Assembly (NCBI GenBank): GCA_026874595.1
Contig: JAPPUL010000084.1
Coordinates: 545,001 to 609,000 of the forward strand
DNA from: Sipunculus nudus
Taxonomy: Eukaryota > Annelida > Sipuncula > Golfingiida > Sipunculidae
Direction: 5' to 3'
Length of the DNA stretch: 64,000 bases
The notes below the pieces were generated by a model that worked only from the letters and a program-made list of their open reading frames with translations, searched no databases and had not been told where the DNA came from. The translations under genes and the position numbers were made by a program. Each line of letters opens with the position of its first letter. Within the stretch, counting starts at the first letter, position 1. This document shows, in pieces, positions 45,245-54,425 of the stretch.

Positions 45245-45416
45245 TTTAATTATTTTTACCATTTAATACCTCTAAATAACACTTTGTTTTGTAACGACTT
45301 GTCAGCACAAATCCCTTTGTCAAAAACAAAGTCCTTTACTTTTATCCTAAAATAATTGTTTGTTTGCCCTTCTCTCGTGTTTTATATTATGTAAACTAAA
45401 TATTGTGAGGTCAGTT

Positions 45417-45653
45417 ATGAAATATCACGTTAGCTATAAGAAAAGTAAAGCATCTATTTTGCTTTTTGGGATCTTTGCGATTATGCTCTCTACCTTCTTT
45501 TCAATGTCTTGTGAGCCTGTTGGTCATGCTGATCAATATGCTATTAACAAAACAAAGAAGGCTATTGGTATTAGCAAAAAGATAGTTATTAAATCATTGA
45601 AAAATAGCGATTTAATTACTCATCGCTATTTCAAAAAACATTATTTGCTATAA
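45417..45653 (+). CDS. Small putative lipoprotein
   Basis: 78 residues from ATG 45417, with GTGAGG upstream. A basic start, the hydrophobic run ILLFGIFAIMLSTFFSMSC (Cys at about 32) and a short basic mature part. The residue at -3 is not Leu, so lipidation is uncertain. An in-frame ATG at 45360 has no ribosome site. Not recognised. Confidence 0.5.
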   Translation: MKYHVSYKKSKASILLFGIFAIMLSTFFSMSCEPVGHADQYAINKTKKAIGISKKIVIKSLKNSDLITHRYFKKHYLL

Positions 45654-45710
45654 CATAGTTTAAACATAAATTTAAGGAGGTAGTTTAAAATTTATGTTAA
45701 TGTATCTGAG

Positions 45711-45761
45711 TTTGCCGGCTTAAGCTCTTTAATATAGTAAGATGCTTTTGCCGGCTTTTAC
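45711..45761. other. Paired GCCGGC elements between convergent genes
   Basis: TTTGCCGGCTT occurs twice about 35 bp apart. GCCGGC is self-complementary, so the copies can pair into a stem ending in TTTT. It may terminate the small lipoprotein gene. Confidence 0.4.
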
Positions 45762-45830
45762 AGTTTATTAGCATATGATTTTTTAGTATATAACTTAGTA
45801 TATATAACATCATTTAATTTGTCATTTAAT

Positions 45831-48374
45831 CTACTTATTAACCTCATTATTATTAACCTTCTTGCTATAAACTAATACTCTATGATTACCTTTATCTGCT
45901 ATATATAATTTACCATCACCACCTGATACTATATCCCAAGGATACATAAATTCACCAAGTCTTCCCCCTCGTTTGCCAAAATAGCCTATTAAATTGAATT
46001 CTTCTGTGTAGACCAATATCCGGTTATTATAAGTATCTGTTATATACAAAAGTCCGCCGCTATATTCAAGCCCTTTTGCATAACCCATATAGCTGTTTTC
46101 ACCCTCTTCTATATTTATCTCTTTTAATAGTTTGCCTTCTACTTCATACATTAGTAGCTTGTTCTCTCCAAGTATATAAAGCCTTTTCCCATCTTCGCTT
46201 ATTGTCAAATCTTGTGCGAATACCAAATTGTTTTTACTATTCTTTAATTCAAAGAAACTCTTTAAATTAGCTCCTTTATCTATTTCTAATATCCGACTGT
46301 TTCCTTTGTCTAAAATGTATACCTTATCTCCCCTTCCACTAAGCTGTATCGGACAGCGTCTGTCTCCCAATATTTTATCTTCATGGGTTTTAACAATTTC
46401 AAATTTGCTACCTTTATTACGGTATAACAATATCTTACTATTTTTTGTGTCAGTTATATATACTGTCTGTTTATCTACATATTTTAAGCCCCTTATTGAT
46501 ACTTCTTCTTCCCTATCATCTGTTAAAACTATTTTTAGAACCAAGTCCTGCCCAACCTCTGAATTACTAGCCTTAATATCTTTTCCTTCTTCCTCCTCTC
46601 CCTCCTCTTCCCCTTCTTCTGAATTACTAATACCTTTGCTTTCTATAACTCCTTTTTCTTGCTCTAGCTTTACATCTGCTTTCCTTCTAGTATTCTCTTT
46701 TTTTGCTTCTTGTCTTGCTTCTTTACCTATAGATACTTTATATAATATCCCTTCTTTGCTACCTACCAATAGATTCTTTCCGCCTTCATCTATCGCCAAC
46801 GATACAGGTAATACAAAATCATCATCCCCTCTTGAACTTATCTCCTTTACCAATTCACCCTCTATCGTGTATAGCCTAAAATAAGGAAGTCCATCATAAC
46901 TTATTAGTACAATGCCTCCTTCACTTATTCTTATATCCCTTGCATGACCTGCATATCTTCCTCTTGTATCTACTTTCCAATGTTTTAAAAACTCACCCTC
47001 ATTGTCATATACCATAACCTCCTCTTTTTCCCTATCTAATATATATATATATCCTTTATGAACCGAAAGTGATGCTAAGTCTAAAGATCTATCATCTAAC
47101 ATTATCTTCTTAGCTATACCCTCATCTTCCCCCATTACATATAATGTCGCCTTAGCTCCATTGTTAAATAACCAGTACGACTTATTTGTCTCATATGCTA
47201 CATCCATAAACCCTTTTACATTATCAAAACTATTACCAACTTCTATAACCTCTTCTTTCGCCTTAAGACCTCCTTTGCTCTTGTTATATCTTATAACGTA
47301 ATAATTTGATTCCGTTTTAATATATAATCTATCTCCAAGCCAGAAAACCTTTGAAGCCTTATCTCCTCCCTCAAGCTCATAGTTTAACTCCTTTACCGTC
47401 TCAAGTTTGTGATTTAATATTAATAGCTTCTTTGCATCTAATACATATAAAAGCCCATCTTGGCTAACTGTGAAACTCTTTGGCTCTGATAGCTTTACCC
47501 TATATATTACTTCATCTACTGCCCCATCTACTGCCCCATCTACTCCTCCAATAAGCAGTTTATCTTTATATATCACTCCTAAAGCCTTCTCAGCTGTATC
47601 AAGAAAATATATGTTGCCGTCGTTTGAAAAATAACTCTCTTTTATATTCACAAAATTATACTCTGATTGCCCACCTATCTCCTTAATTACTTCCTGACCC
47701 AAAAATAAACTCGCTGGATCTTCTTCTGCATCATATCCTCTAAGATCTTGTAAATATTCCTTTATCTGTGGCTTTATTACGTTTATTGGAACTACTAGAT
47801 AATTATCTCCATGTTTTATATATATTCCTACCACCTTCTTATCTATTTCTGAGTAAACAGGACGTCCCGCATCCTCTTCTCTTCCTACAAAATCCGCTAG
47901 TATAACCTCACGTTTATATTCATTATACGACAACTCCCGAGACAATACTTGTGCATATCTAAGCTCAACCCCTCTTATCATGTATAGTCTGTCGCCTATG
48001 TCAACTGTATCTGAGTCCCCAAGCGTTGCTACCTCCCAATGTGATAGCACCTTATCCATTTTAAGCAGGGTATAGCCTCGCTCTTTATCTGTCTTTAATT
48101 TCAGTAGATCTTCAGTATATCTCATGTACAATTTTATCTTTGTTGAGTATATTCCTTCCATTATTCCAGCTTGCGTTAGAAAATGTCCTTCCTTTGTTAT
48201 GAAAAATCCTTGCGCTATACCGTTTTTAGTATTTACTTCATAAGTCTTATCAGCAAAAACTCTACCCCCATCTTCTGCTCCATACACCATCTCAAACTTT
48301 AACACTAGTAATAGCATCAATAAGAGCCTTTTACTATACTCTTTTTTAATGCCATTTTTTACCACCTTTAACAT
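45831..48374 (-). CDS. Exported fusion of a protease-dead trypsin-like domain and an NHL propeller
   Basis: 847 residues. The signal peptide ends near residue 32. Residues about 45-215 follow the HtrA/S1C fold: GIAQGFFITKEGHFLTQAGIM (catalytic His expected near TQAG, absent), GYTLLKMDK (Asp position), ATLGDSDTVDIGDRLYMIRG, EEDAGRPVYSEIDKKVVGI (GNSGGP replaced, no Ser) and VVPINVIKPQIKEYL. The rest is a long beta-propeller region of NHL/6-bladed type ending FMYPWDIVSGGDGKLYIADKGNHRVLVY, with an acidic low-complexity insert. Probably a periplasmic binding protein rather than an enzyme. Confidence 0.75.
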   Translation of the reverse strand: MLKVVKNGIKKEYSKRLLLMLLLVLKFEMVYGAEDGGRVFADKTYEVNTKNGIAQGFFITKEGHFLTQAGIMEGIYSTKIKLYMRYTEDLLKLKTDKERGYTLLKMDKVLSHWEVATLGDSDTVDIGDRLYMIRGVELRYAQVLSRELSYNEYKREVILADFVGREEDAGRPVYSEIDKKVVGIYIKHGDNYLVVPINVIKPQIKEYLQDLRGYDAEEDPASLFLGQEVIKEIGGQSEYNFVNIKESYFSNDGNIYFLDTAEKALGVIYKDKLLIGGVDGAVDGAVDEVIYRVKLSEPKSFTVSQDGLLYVLDAKKLLILNHKLETVKELNYELEGGDKASKVFWLGDRLYIKTESNYYVIRYNKSKGGLKAKEEVIEVGNSFDNVKGFMDVAYETNKSYWLFNNGAKATLYVMGEDEGIAKKIMLDDRSLDLASLSVHKGYIYILDREKEEVMVYDNEGEFLKHWKVDTRGRYAGHARDIRISEGGIVLISYDGLPYFRLYTIEGELVKEISSRGDDDFVLPVSLAIDEGGKNLLVGSKEGILYKVSIGKEARQEAKKENTRRKADVKLEQEKGVIESKGISNSEEGEEEGEEEEGKDIKASNSEVGQDLVLKIVLTDDREEEVSIRGLKYVDKQTVYITDTKNSKILLYRNKGSKFEIVKTHEDKILGDRRCPIQLSGRGDKVYILDKGNSRILEIDKGANLKSFFELKNSKNNLVFAQDLTISEDGKRLYILGENKLLMYEVEGKLLKEINIEEGENSYMGYAKGLEYSGGLLYITDTYNNRILVYTEEFNLIGYFGKRGGRLGEFMYPWDIVSGGDGKLYIADKGNHRVLVYSKKVNNNEVNK

Positions 48375-48646
48375 ATATTAAACCTCAGCCTCTTTACTTT
48401 TTTTTTAATAATTACTTTTTTATTAATTTAATATAGCCTAATCTACCTTTATCCCTCATACATAGCCACTTTAACTAATATCGTTTTATCAAAATAATTA
48501 ATTTAGCTTTATATTAATATCGATTAATATTAAGATTAGATTGCTTTATTTACAAATTATTATATCCTTTGAATTATAAACGCAAAGAGATACACAAAGT
48601 ATAGTCCTTGTATAATTCTTGTGTCCCTTAAAAAATAGGTTCTTTA

Positions 48647-49045
48647 ATGCCGCATACTTTCACTTGCCTATATTATATCTTGATTTTTGCACTCTCGATA
48701 AGCCTTTCTATATCCTCATTCTCAGAAGCCTTAGAAGCCTCAGAAGCTGCTTTTGGAGAATCTAAGAAAGAAAAGAAGGAGAAAGACTATCAAGGAATAC
48801 GAAAACTGCCTTTGGAACTTAGAGTGTCGGCTGAAAAGAGATATAAGAATCTTATTAAAAAGCTTTTTGTGCCGGAGGATAAAGATGTTATTTGTAATCA
48901 GCTTCTTTATATCGAAAATGGATACCTTGACTATGGCTATAACCCCAAGCTCGATTCCTATTTCAAACACAAGAACACTCCTGAGGGCTTTTGGGTATAT
49001 GTTTATCCTAATTGGTATATTTGGAAAACTCAAGTTCTATTTTAA
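48647..49045 (+). CDS. Small secreted protein of unknown function
   Basis: 132 residues: a Sec signal peptide (YYILIFALSISLSISSFSEA), a Lys/Glu-rich stretch, then an aromatic-rich C-terminus (YLDYGYNPKLDSYF, FWVYVYPNWYIW). Not recognised. It precedes the RND adaptor by 151 nt on the same strand and could belong to its transcript. G-rich on the coding strand, like the adaptor. Confidence 0.55.
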   Translation: MPHTFTCLYYILIFALSISLSISSFSEALEASEAAFGESKKEKKEKDYQGIRKLPLELRVSAEKRYKNLIKKLFVPEDKDVICNQLLYIENGYLDYGYNPKLDSYFKHKNTPEGFWVYVYPNWYIWKTQVLF

Positions 49046-49196
49046 TCTAACAAAAAAACAAAATACTACTTTACTAGCAACAGCAAGTACATTGGAAGGT
49101 ACTAGTTCTTTTTAAACTGCATTTGCGCTAACGTTTATAAAGAAAATATCTTAATATTATACTTATACTAAATATTAAGCATAAACAAAAAAACAT

Positions 49197-50477
49197 ATGT
49201 CAAAGAAGACTTTATTAATCATAATAATTCCTATAACAGTTTTAATTATTGGAATAGGCCTAAGGATATACCAAAAACTATTTGTTGAGAATACAAAACA
49301 TAAAGCTTCACAAGGAACTAATAGGAAAGTAGATAAAAAGAAAGATAAAAAAAGTGCTTTTAAGGTAATAAAAGTCCAAAAGGTTAAAAAGAGTCATAAA
49401 CTAATATATTACGAAACGCTTTTACCTAAGATACATCTTAAAATATATAGCAAGCATAAAGGCTATGTAGATAGTTTGTCAGCGGATGTTGGAGATCGTG
49501 TTTATAGGGATAGCACTTTGTTAAATCTTGATGATGTTGATCTTGTAAAAGATAAGTTAGAAAAGGAAGCACAGCTAAAGACCGCTTTATCGGCTATAAA
49601 AGAGCAAAGGGTTTATACAAAGCATAAAAAGATAGTATACGATAGGGCAAAAAGAGCATATGAGAAAAATATAATATCTATTAGCGAGCTTGATGAGGCA
49701 AAATACTCTTATCAGACAGCCAAAACGAAGATAGAAACTCTAAACTATAAGGTAGGCGAGATTCGTGCAAGCTTAGATCGAATAAATAATCAAATATCTT
49801 TTATGCATATAAAAAGTCCTATAAACGGAATAATATCCAAACGGCTTGTAGAGATAGGAGCTTTAATAAAAGCTAATGAACTTTTGTTTGAGATAATGAA
49901 TGTAAGCAAGCTAAAGGTCATAGTACACGTACCACAGAAGGATTTAAAACACATATTGGAAGCAACTAGTTTTAATATACTTAAGGGTACAAGTTTTTAC
50001 ATATACTTACCAACGTTAGAAAAGCAAATTCGTGCGAAAGTGAAATTACACTATCCGATGCTTGATAAAACGACTAAAACATTAAACCTAGAGCTTGAAA
50101 TAGATAATAAAGGCTTAAATTTAAAACCGGGACTTGAGATACAAGTAATTATCACATCTCCCAATAAAGAGGTGGTTGAGCTATTGCAAGACGATTTATT
50201 TTATGATGAAATAAACAAGATGTATATGGTATTGGAGGTTTTAGATGGGAAAGTATACAAAAGGAAACTTAAGGTTTTGGACACTGGTCTTGCGGGGAAG
50301 CTAATAATAGAAAGTGGCCTTAGAGGCGGGGAAGATAGTCAAATACTTATACCTTATCGCAATGACATAGAAGACGGAAGAAGCTTAGAGTCTATATTTA
50401 TAGAAAATCCAGGATCTTTTAAAAGTATTAATGGAGTTAAGGTAGAGCAAGAAAGGGAAGTAGGGAAAGAGGAATAG
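49197..50477 (+). CDS. RND efflux periplasmic adaptor (HlyD/AcrA family)
   Basis: 426 residues. An N-terminal membrane anchor (TLLIIIIPITVLIIGIGL) is followed by a half-lipoyl motif KHKGYVDSLSADVGDRVYRDSTLLNLDD, a coiled-coil hairpin (about residues 115-195), the second half-lipoyl IKSPINGIISKRLVEIGALIKANELLFEI and beta-barrel domains. It links an inner-membrane RND pump to an outer-membrane channel. Its likely pump lies 7 kb downstream at 57268; the interval holds two dehydrogenases and an apparent insertion. No TolC homologue is in the window. Confidence 0.87.
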   Translation: MSKKTLLIIIIPITVLIIGIGLRIYQKLFVENTKHKASQGTNRKVDKKKDKKSAFKVIKVQKVKKSHKLIYYETLLPKIHLKIYSKHKGYVDSLSADVGDRVYRDSTLLNLDDVDLVKDKLEKEAQLKTALSAIKEQRVYTKHKKIVYDRAKRAYEKNIISISELDEAKYSYQTAKTKIETLNYKVGEIRASLDRINNQISFMHIKSPINGIISKRLVEIGALIKANELLFEIMNVSKLKVIVHVPQKDLKHILEATSFNILKGTSFYIYLPTLEKQIRAKVKLHYPMLDKTTKTLNLELEIDNKGLNLKPGLEIQVIITSPNKEVVELLQDDLFYDEINKMYMVLEVLDGKVYKRKLKVLDTGLAGKLIIESGLRGGEDSQILIPYRNDIEDGRSLESIFIENPGSFKSINGVKVEQEREVGKEE

Positions 50478-50573
50478 ACGGAGAATAAAAGCAACTAAAA
50501 TTAGTTATTATTAGATTGATTATAAATATTATATTTGGAATTCACAAAGTTTAAAAGGAGGAGGGATAAAAAG

Positions 50574-51575
50574 ATGTCAGATACAATGCTGGTACAGGTA
50601 ATTGAGAAGTACGGAGAAGACTCAGAGTTTAAGCTTATAAGGAAAGATCGGCCAAAATGCAAGGCAGGCTATGTCATTATAAAGGTTAAGGCAACAAGTA
50701 TAAATCCTATAGATGTAAAGATAAAGGCTCTTGGCATGCCTGTTATAGCTCCACCATTACCTGCAGTACTACATGGGGATGTATCAGGAGTGATTGAGGA
50801 GGTGGGAGAGGGGGTTAGTGATTTCAAGGTAGGAGATGAAGTATACGGGTGTGCAGGGGGTTGTTATAATGAACCTGGAGCTTTATCAGAGTATATGCCT
50901 GCAGACGCACGTTTAATAGCGCTAAAGCCAAAGAATTTAAACTTCGTGGAGGCCGCAACATTACCGCTTGTGAGTATAACAACTTATGAATCTTTAATGG
51001 ATAAGGGTTTGGAACCTAAAGACAATATATTAATCCATGGAGGTTGTGGTGGGGTTGGACATATAGCGATACAGATGGCAAAGGTATTAGATACAAAGGT
51101 ATGCACTACGATATCGACAAAGGAGAAGAAAGAGATAGCTTTGTCTCTTGGAGCGGATGAAGTTATAATGTATAAAGAAGAGAATGTTAGAGAATACGTA
51201 AGACGCCTTACAGGAGGGATGGGATTTACTCTTGTGCTTGATACAGTAGGAGGTGAGAATATAAGTCTTTGTTTTGAAGCGGTAAAGATACGAGGGACGG
51301 TGGTAACGATAATAGCCCGAGGGACAGTAGCAGATCTTTCGATACTCCATGCAAAAGCAGCGTCATTACACGCAACATTCATGTTATTACCCTTATATAC
51401 AGGCAAAGGAAGAGAAGAGCATGGCAAGATTCTACGGCAAGTATCTAAATGGGTTGAAGCTGGACGGATAAAGCCGTTGGTAGACAAAGTATTTAATTTC
51501 AACGAAGCAAATGAAGCTCACAAGTACTTCAAAGAAGGAAAGCATATAGGCAAAGTTGCAATCACTATGGACTAA
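50574..51575 (+). CDS. Medium-chain dehydrogenase/reductase, quinone-oxidoreductase type (copy 1)
   Basis: 333 residues from ATG 50574, with AAGGAGGAGG upstream; an in-frame TTG at 50535 is less likely. MDR superfamily: the GroES-like domain has VLHGDVSGVIEEVGEGVSDFKVGDEVYGC, and the Rossmann domain has ILIHGGCGGVGHIAIQMAKVL and VLDTVGGENI. It lacks the structural-zinc cysteine cluster, matching the zinc-free quinone reductase/enoyl reductase group. Substrate unknown. A near-identical tandem copy follows. Confidence 0.85.
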   Translation: MSDTMLVQVIEKYGEDSEFKLIRKDRPKCKAGYVIIKVKATSINPIDVKIKALGMPVIAPPLPAVLHGDVSGVIEEVGEGVSDFKVGDEVYGCAGGCYNEPGALSEYMPADARLIALKPKNLNFVEAATLPLVSITTYESLMDKGLEPKDNILIHGGCGGVGHIAIQMAKVLDTKVCTTISTKEKKEIALSLGADEVIMYKEENVREYVRRLTGGMGFTLVLDTVGGENISLCFEAVKIRGTVVTIIARGTVADLSILHAKAASLHATFMLLPLYTGKGREEHGKILRQVSKWVEAGRIKPLVDKVFNFNEANEAHKYFKEGKHIGKVAITMD

Positions 51576-51798
51576 ATAGCTTTATTTGAAATCAAAACAT
51601 TCAAAAATACTGGGCACATCCATTTAGTAAGAGATTAGATAAACAACTACTATAAAGCAATTTTAAATATATAAACACTAGCCTAAAATAGTTTTTATAT
51701 TACTTTATTAGAACAAATAACCTTATTTATTCTATTAGTGATAAATATTACATTTCAAATTCAAAAAGTTGACAAGGGCAAGAAGGAGGAGAATAAGG

Positions 51799-52801
51799 AT
51801 GTCAGATACAATGCTGGTACAGGTAGTTGAAAAGTACGGAGAAGACTCAGAGTTTAAGCTTATAAGGAAAGAGCGACCAAAATGCAAAGCAGGCTATGTC
51901 ATTATAAAGGTTAAGGCAACAAGTATAAATCCTATAGATGTAAAGATAAAGGCTCTTGGGCATACCGGGTATAGCGCCGCCCTTACCAGCAGTACTACAT
52001 GGAGATGTATCAGGAGTGATTGATGAGGTAGGCGACGGGGTTAGCGATTTCAAGGCAGGAGATGAGGTATACGGCTGTGTAGGAGGCTTTGCTAATGAAC
52101 CTGGAGCTTTATCAGAGTATATGTCTGCAGACGCACGTTTAATAGCGCTAAAGCCAAAGAATTTAAACTTCGTGGAGGCCGCAACATTACCGCTTGTGAG
52201 TATAACAACTTATGAATCTTTAATGGATAAGGGTTTGGAACCTAAAGAGAATATATTAATCCATGGAGGTTGTGGTGGGGTTGGACATATAGCGATACAG
52301 ATGGCAAAGGTATTAGATACAAAGGTATGCACTACGATATCGACAAAGGAGAAGAAAGAGATAGCTTTGTCTCTTGGAGCGGATGAAGTTATAATGTATA
52401 AAGAGGAGAGCGTTAGAGAATACGTAAGACGTCTTACGGGCGGGATGGGATTTACTCTTGTGCTTGACACAGTGGGAGGTGAGAATATAAGTCTTTGTTT
52501 TGAAGCGGTAAAGATACATGGCACCGTGGTAACTATAATAGCAACAGGAGCAGTGGTAGACCTTTCGGTACTACAGGCAAAAGCAGCGTCATTACACGCA
52601 GTATTTATGTTATTATCACTATCCACAGCCAAAGGAAGAGAAGAGCATGGCAGGATTTTAAGACAAGTATCTAAATGGGTTGAAGCTGGACGGATAAAGC
52701 CGTTAGTAGACAAAGTATTTAATTTCAACGAAGTAAATGAAGCTCATAGTTATTTCAAAGAAGGAAAACATATAGGCAAAGTCGCAATCAGTATGGACTA
52801 A
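51799..52801 (+). pseudogene. MDR dehydrogenase copy 2, single-base frameshift
   Basis: A tandem duplicate of the preceding gene, with the same ribosome site (AAGGAGGAG) and more than 90 percent identity by eye. At about 51957-51959, CTTGGGCAT replaces CTTGGCAT of copy 1. The extra G shifts the frame after residue 53. The remaining ~280 residues lie in a frame open from TTG 51956 with no further lesion and include the whole Rossmann domain. The break is recent, or the site may vary in length. Confidence 0.8.
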
Positions 52802-52825
52802 ATAGCTTTATTTGAAATCAAGATA

Positions 52826-52922
52826 GTGAAGCTTATCTACATTATAAAATATCCAATAACCTTAATAGTTACTGTTGTAAGCTCTTTATAAGATATTTTA
52901 GATTACAAATAGATTTAACATA
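52826..52922 (+). pseudogene. Relic of the RND pump gene start
   Basis: GTG-AAG-CTT-ATC then ATTATAAAATATCCAATAAC, CTTAATAGTTACTGTTGTAAGCT and ATTACAAATAGATTTAA align with the first ~85 bases of the RND gene at 57268 (KLISYTIKHPIT...LQIDL). The reading is V-K-L-I-Y-I-I-K-Y-P-I-T before a stop. The AATAGCTTTATTT just before it also matches the sequence before the intact RND gene. Confidence 0.75.
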
Positions 52923-52960
52923 CTACACTCAAATTCTATAGTATAGAATATAGTATAGAA

Positions 52961-54160
52961 TTATGATCGATACTCGGCATTAATCTTTATATAATCATAG
53001 GATAAATCAGTAGTATACATTGTTTTAGAATGAGTGCCTATGTTTAAGTCTATCTCTAAATAAAGTTCATAGCTTTTCATATATGATGAGACTTCCTCCT
53101 CTATAAAATTAGTCCTCTGTCCGCCTTTAACCAAAGTAATATTACCCATCTTTATATCAATCTTCTCCTCTATTAACCGGCATCCTGATGCGCCAACTGC
53201 ATATATAAATCTACCCCAATTAGCATCCTCTCCAAAAAAAGCAGTCTTTACCAAAAGAGAATTAGATAAATGTGATGCGCATCTAAATGCATCATCGCTC
53301 GATAATGCCCCCTTTACTACTATTTCTATAAACTTAGTTGCACCCTCTCCATCTCGCACAACCTCCTTAGCTAAATCTAAGGATATGTCTCCTAACATTG
53401 TCCTAAAGATTCGATAGTCCCCATTAGCCTCAGTAATAATATCATTGCCTGCCTCCCCATTTGCAAGCACTATTACACTATCATTTGTACTCATATCTCC
53501 ATCTACCGATATAGAATTGAAACTATCTACTATAACCTCTAATAACGCCGTTTTTAACATCTTCTCGGATATCGATATATCTGTAATGATAAAAACAAGC
53601 ATTGTTGCCATATTAGGAAATATCATCCCGGAACCCTTTGCTGTACCATAAATATTAACTGCCTTACCACCAAGTGCAAATTCAAGCGTACTCTCTTTTT
53701 CCCTTGTGTCGGTAGTCATTATAGACTTTGCAAAATTCTTATGATTAGTAATATTATCCCTAACTAGCTTCGTAAGATCTCCTATCCCTCTCCTAATATT
53801 GTCCATAGGGAGATACTCCCCAATTACTCCTGTTGAAGAACATAAGAAATGTTTACTGCTATAACCAAGCTCAGATGAAAGCATAGTTGTCATTGCATTT
53901 GCATCAGCTAAACCTCGTTTACCTGTAAATGAATTTGCATTGCCGCTATTAACTACTAGTCCATGAATAAAGTTACCTAGCCTCTCTTGGCAAAGCTTTA
54001 CTGGTGCCGCTTTAATCGCATTCTTTGTGAAAACTCCTGCATAACTACAAGCACTTTTTGAATAAATTATACCTATATCAGCTTGTAAGCCCTTTTTTAT
54101 ACCACAAGATGTCCCGTTTAAAATAAATCCCTTTGGAAGCATATTTTTTTTACTCCACAA
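52961..54160 (-). CDS. argJ: Glutamate N-acetyltransferase / amino-acid acetyltransferase ArgJ
   Basis: A 399-residue Ntn-like enzyme of arginine synthesis that cleaves itself into two subunits. It shows VVNSGNANSFTGKRGL, SSTGVIGEYLPMD, the cleavage site GTAKGSGMIFPNMATMLVF (nucleophile Thr in MATML), SVDGDMSTNDSV and DANWGRFIYAVGASG. Recycling of the acetyl group from N-acetylornithine is the core role; whether it is bifunctional cannot be told. It stands alone, on the opposite strand to its neighbours. Confidence 0.95.
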   Translation of the reverse strand: MWSKKNMLPKGFILNGTSCGIKKGLQADIGIIYSKSACSYAGVFTKNAIKAAPVKLCQERLGNFIHGLVVNSGNANSFTGKRGLADANAMTTMLSSELGYSSKHFLCSSTGVIGEYLPMDNIRRGIGDLTKLVRDNITNHKNFAKSIMTTDTREKESTLEFALGGKAVNIYGTAKGSGMIFPNMATMLVFIITDISISEKMLKTALLEVIVDSFNSISVDGDMSTNDSVIVLANGEAGNDIITEANGDYRIFRTMLGDISLDLAKEVVRDGEGATKFIEIVVKGALSSDDAFRCASHLSNSLLVKTAFFGEDANWGRFIYAVGASGCRLIEEKIDIKMGNITLVKGGQRTNFIEEEVSSYMKSYELYLEIDLNIGTHSKTMYTTDLSYDYIKINAEYRS

Positions 54161-54390
54161 TAATTATTAATGCAAACTCAAGCATACACACTCTCATACA
54201 AACCTTTTTAACTTTACTATTAGCATCTAAGCAAGGTAAAATAATATAAATTTAGCTCAAAAAGCAACATATTACCTTTTAGGAGTACCCTTTCTTTTAG
54301 CTTTAAGAGATTGTTTTAGAATGATTATTTAAAAAACTAGAGTAATTAATTGATATATAACAACAATTAACTTTACTAAATCTTTTATTA

Positions 54391-54419
54391 TTGACAATAT
54401 TTAACTTAAATTATATCAT
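54391..54419 (+). promoter_or_regulatory. Strong promoter placing the start codon at +1
   Basis: TTGACA, a 17-bp spacer and TATCAT. The next ATG is seven bases after the -10 element, so the transcript would begin at or next to the start codon (leaderless). Confidence 0.6.
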
Positions 54420-54425
54420 TAAGTT

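Noticed and set aside
48753-49115. 120-residue ORF overlapping the secreted-protein gene
   Set aside because: It is in another frame of the 48647 gene, which has a proper signal peptide and better coding character.
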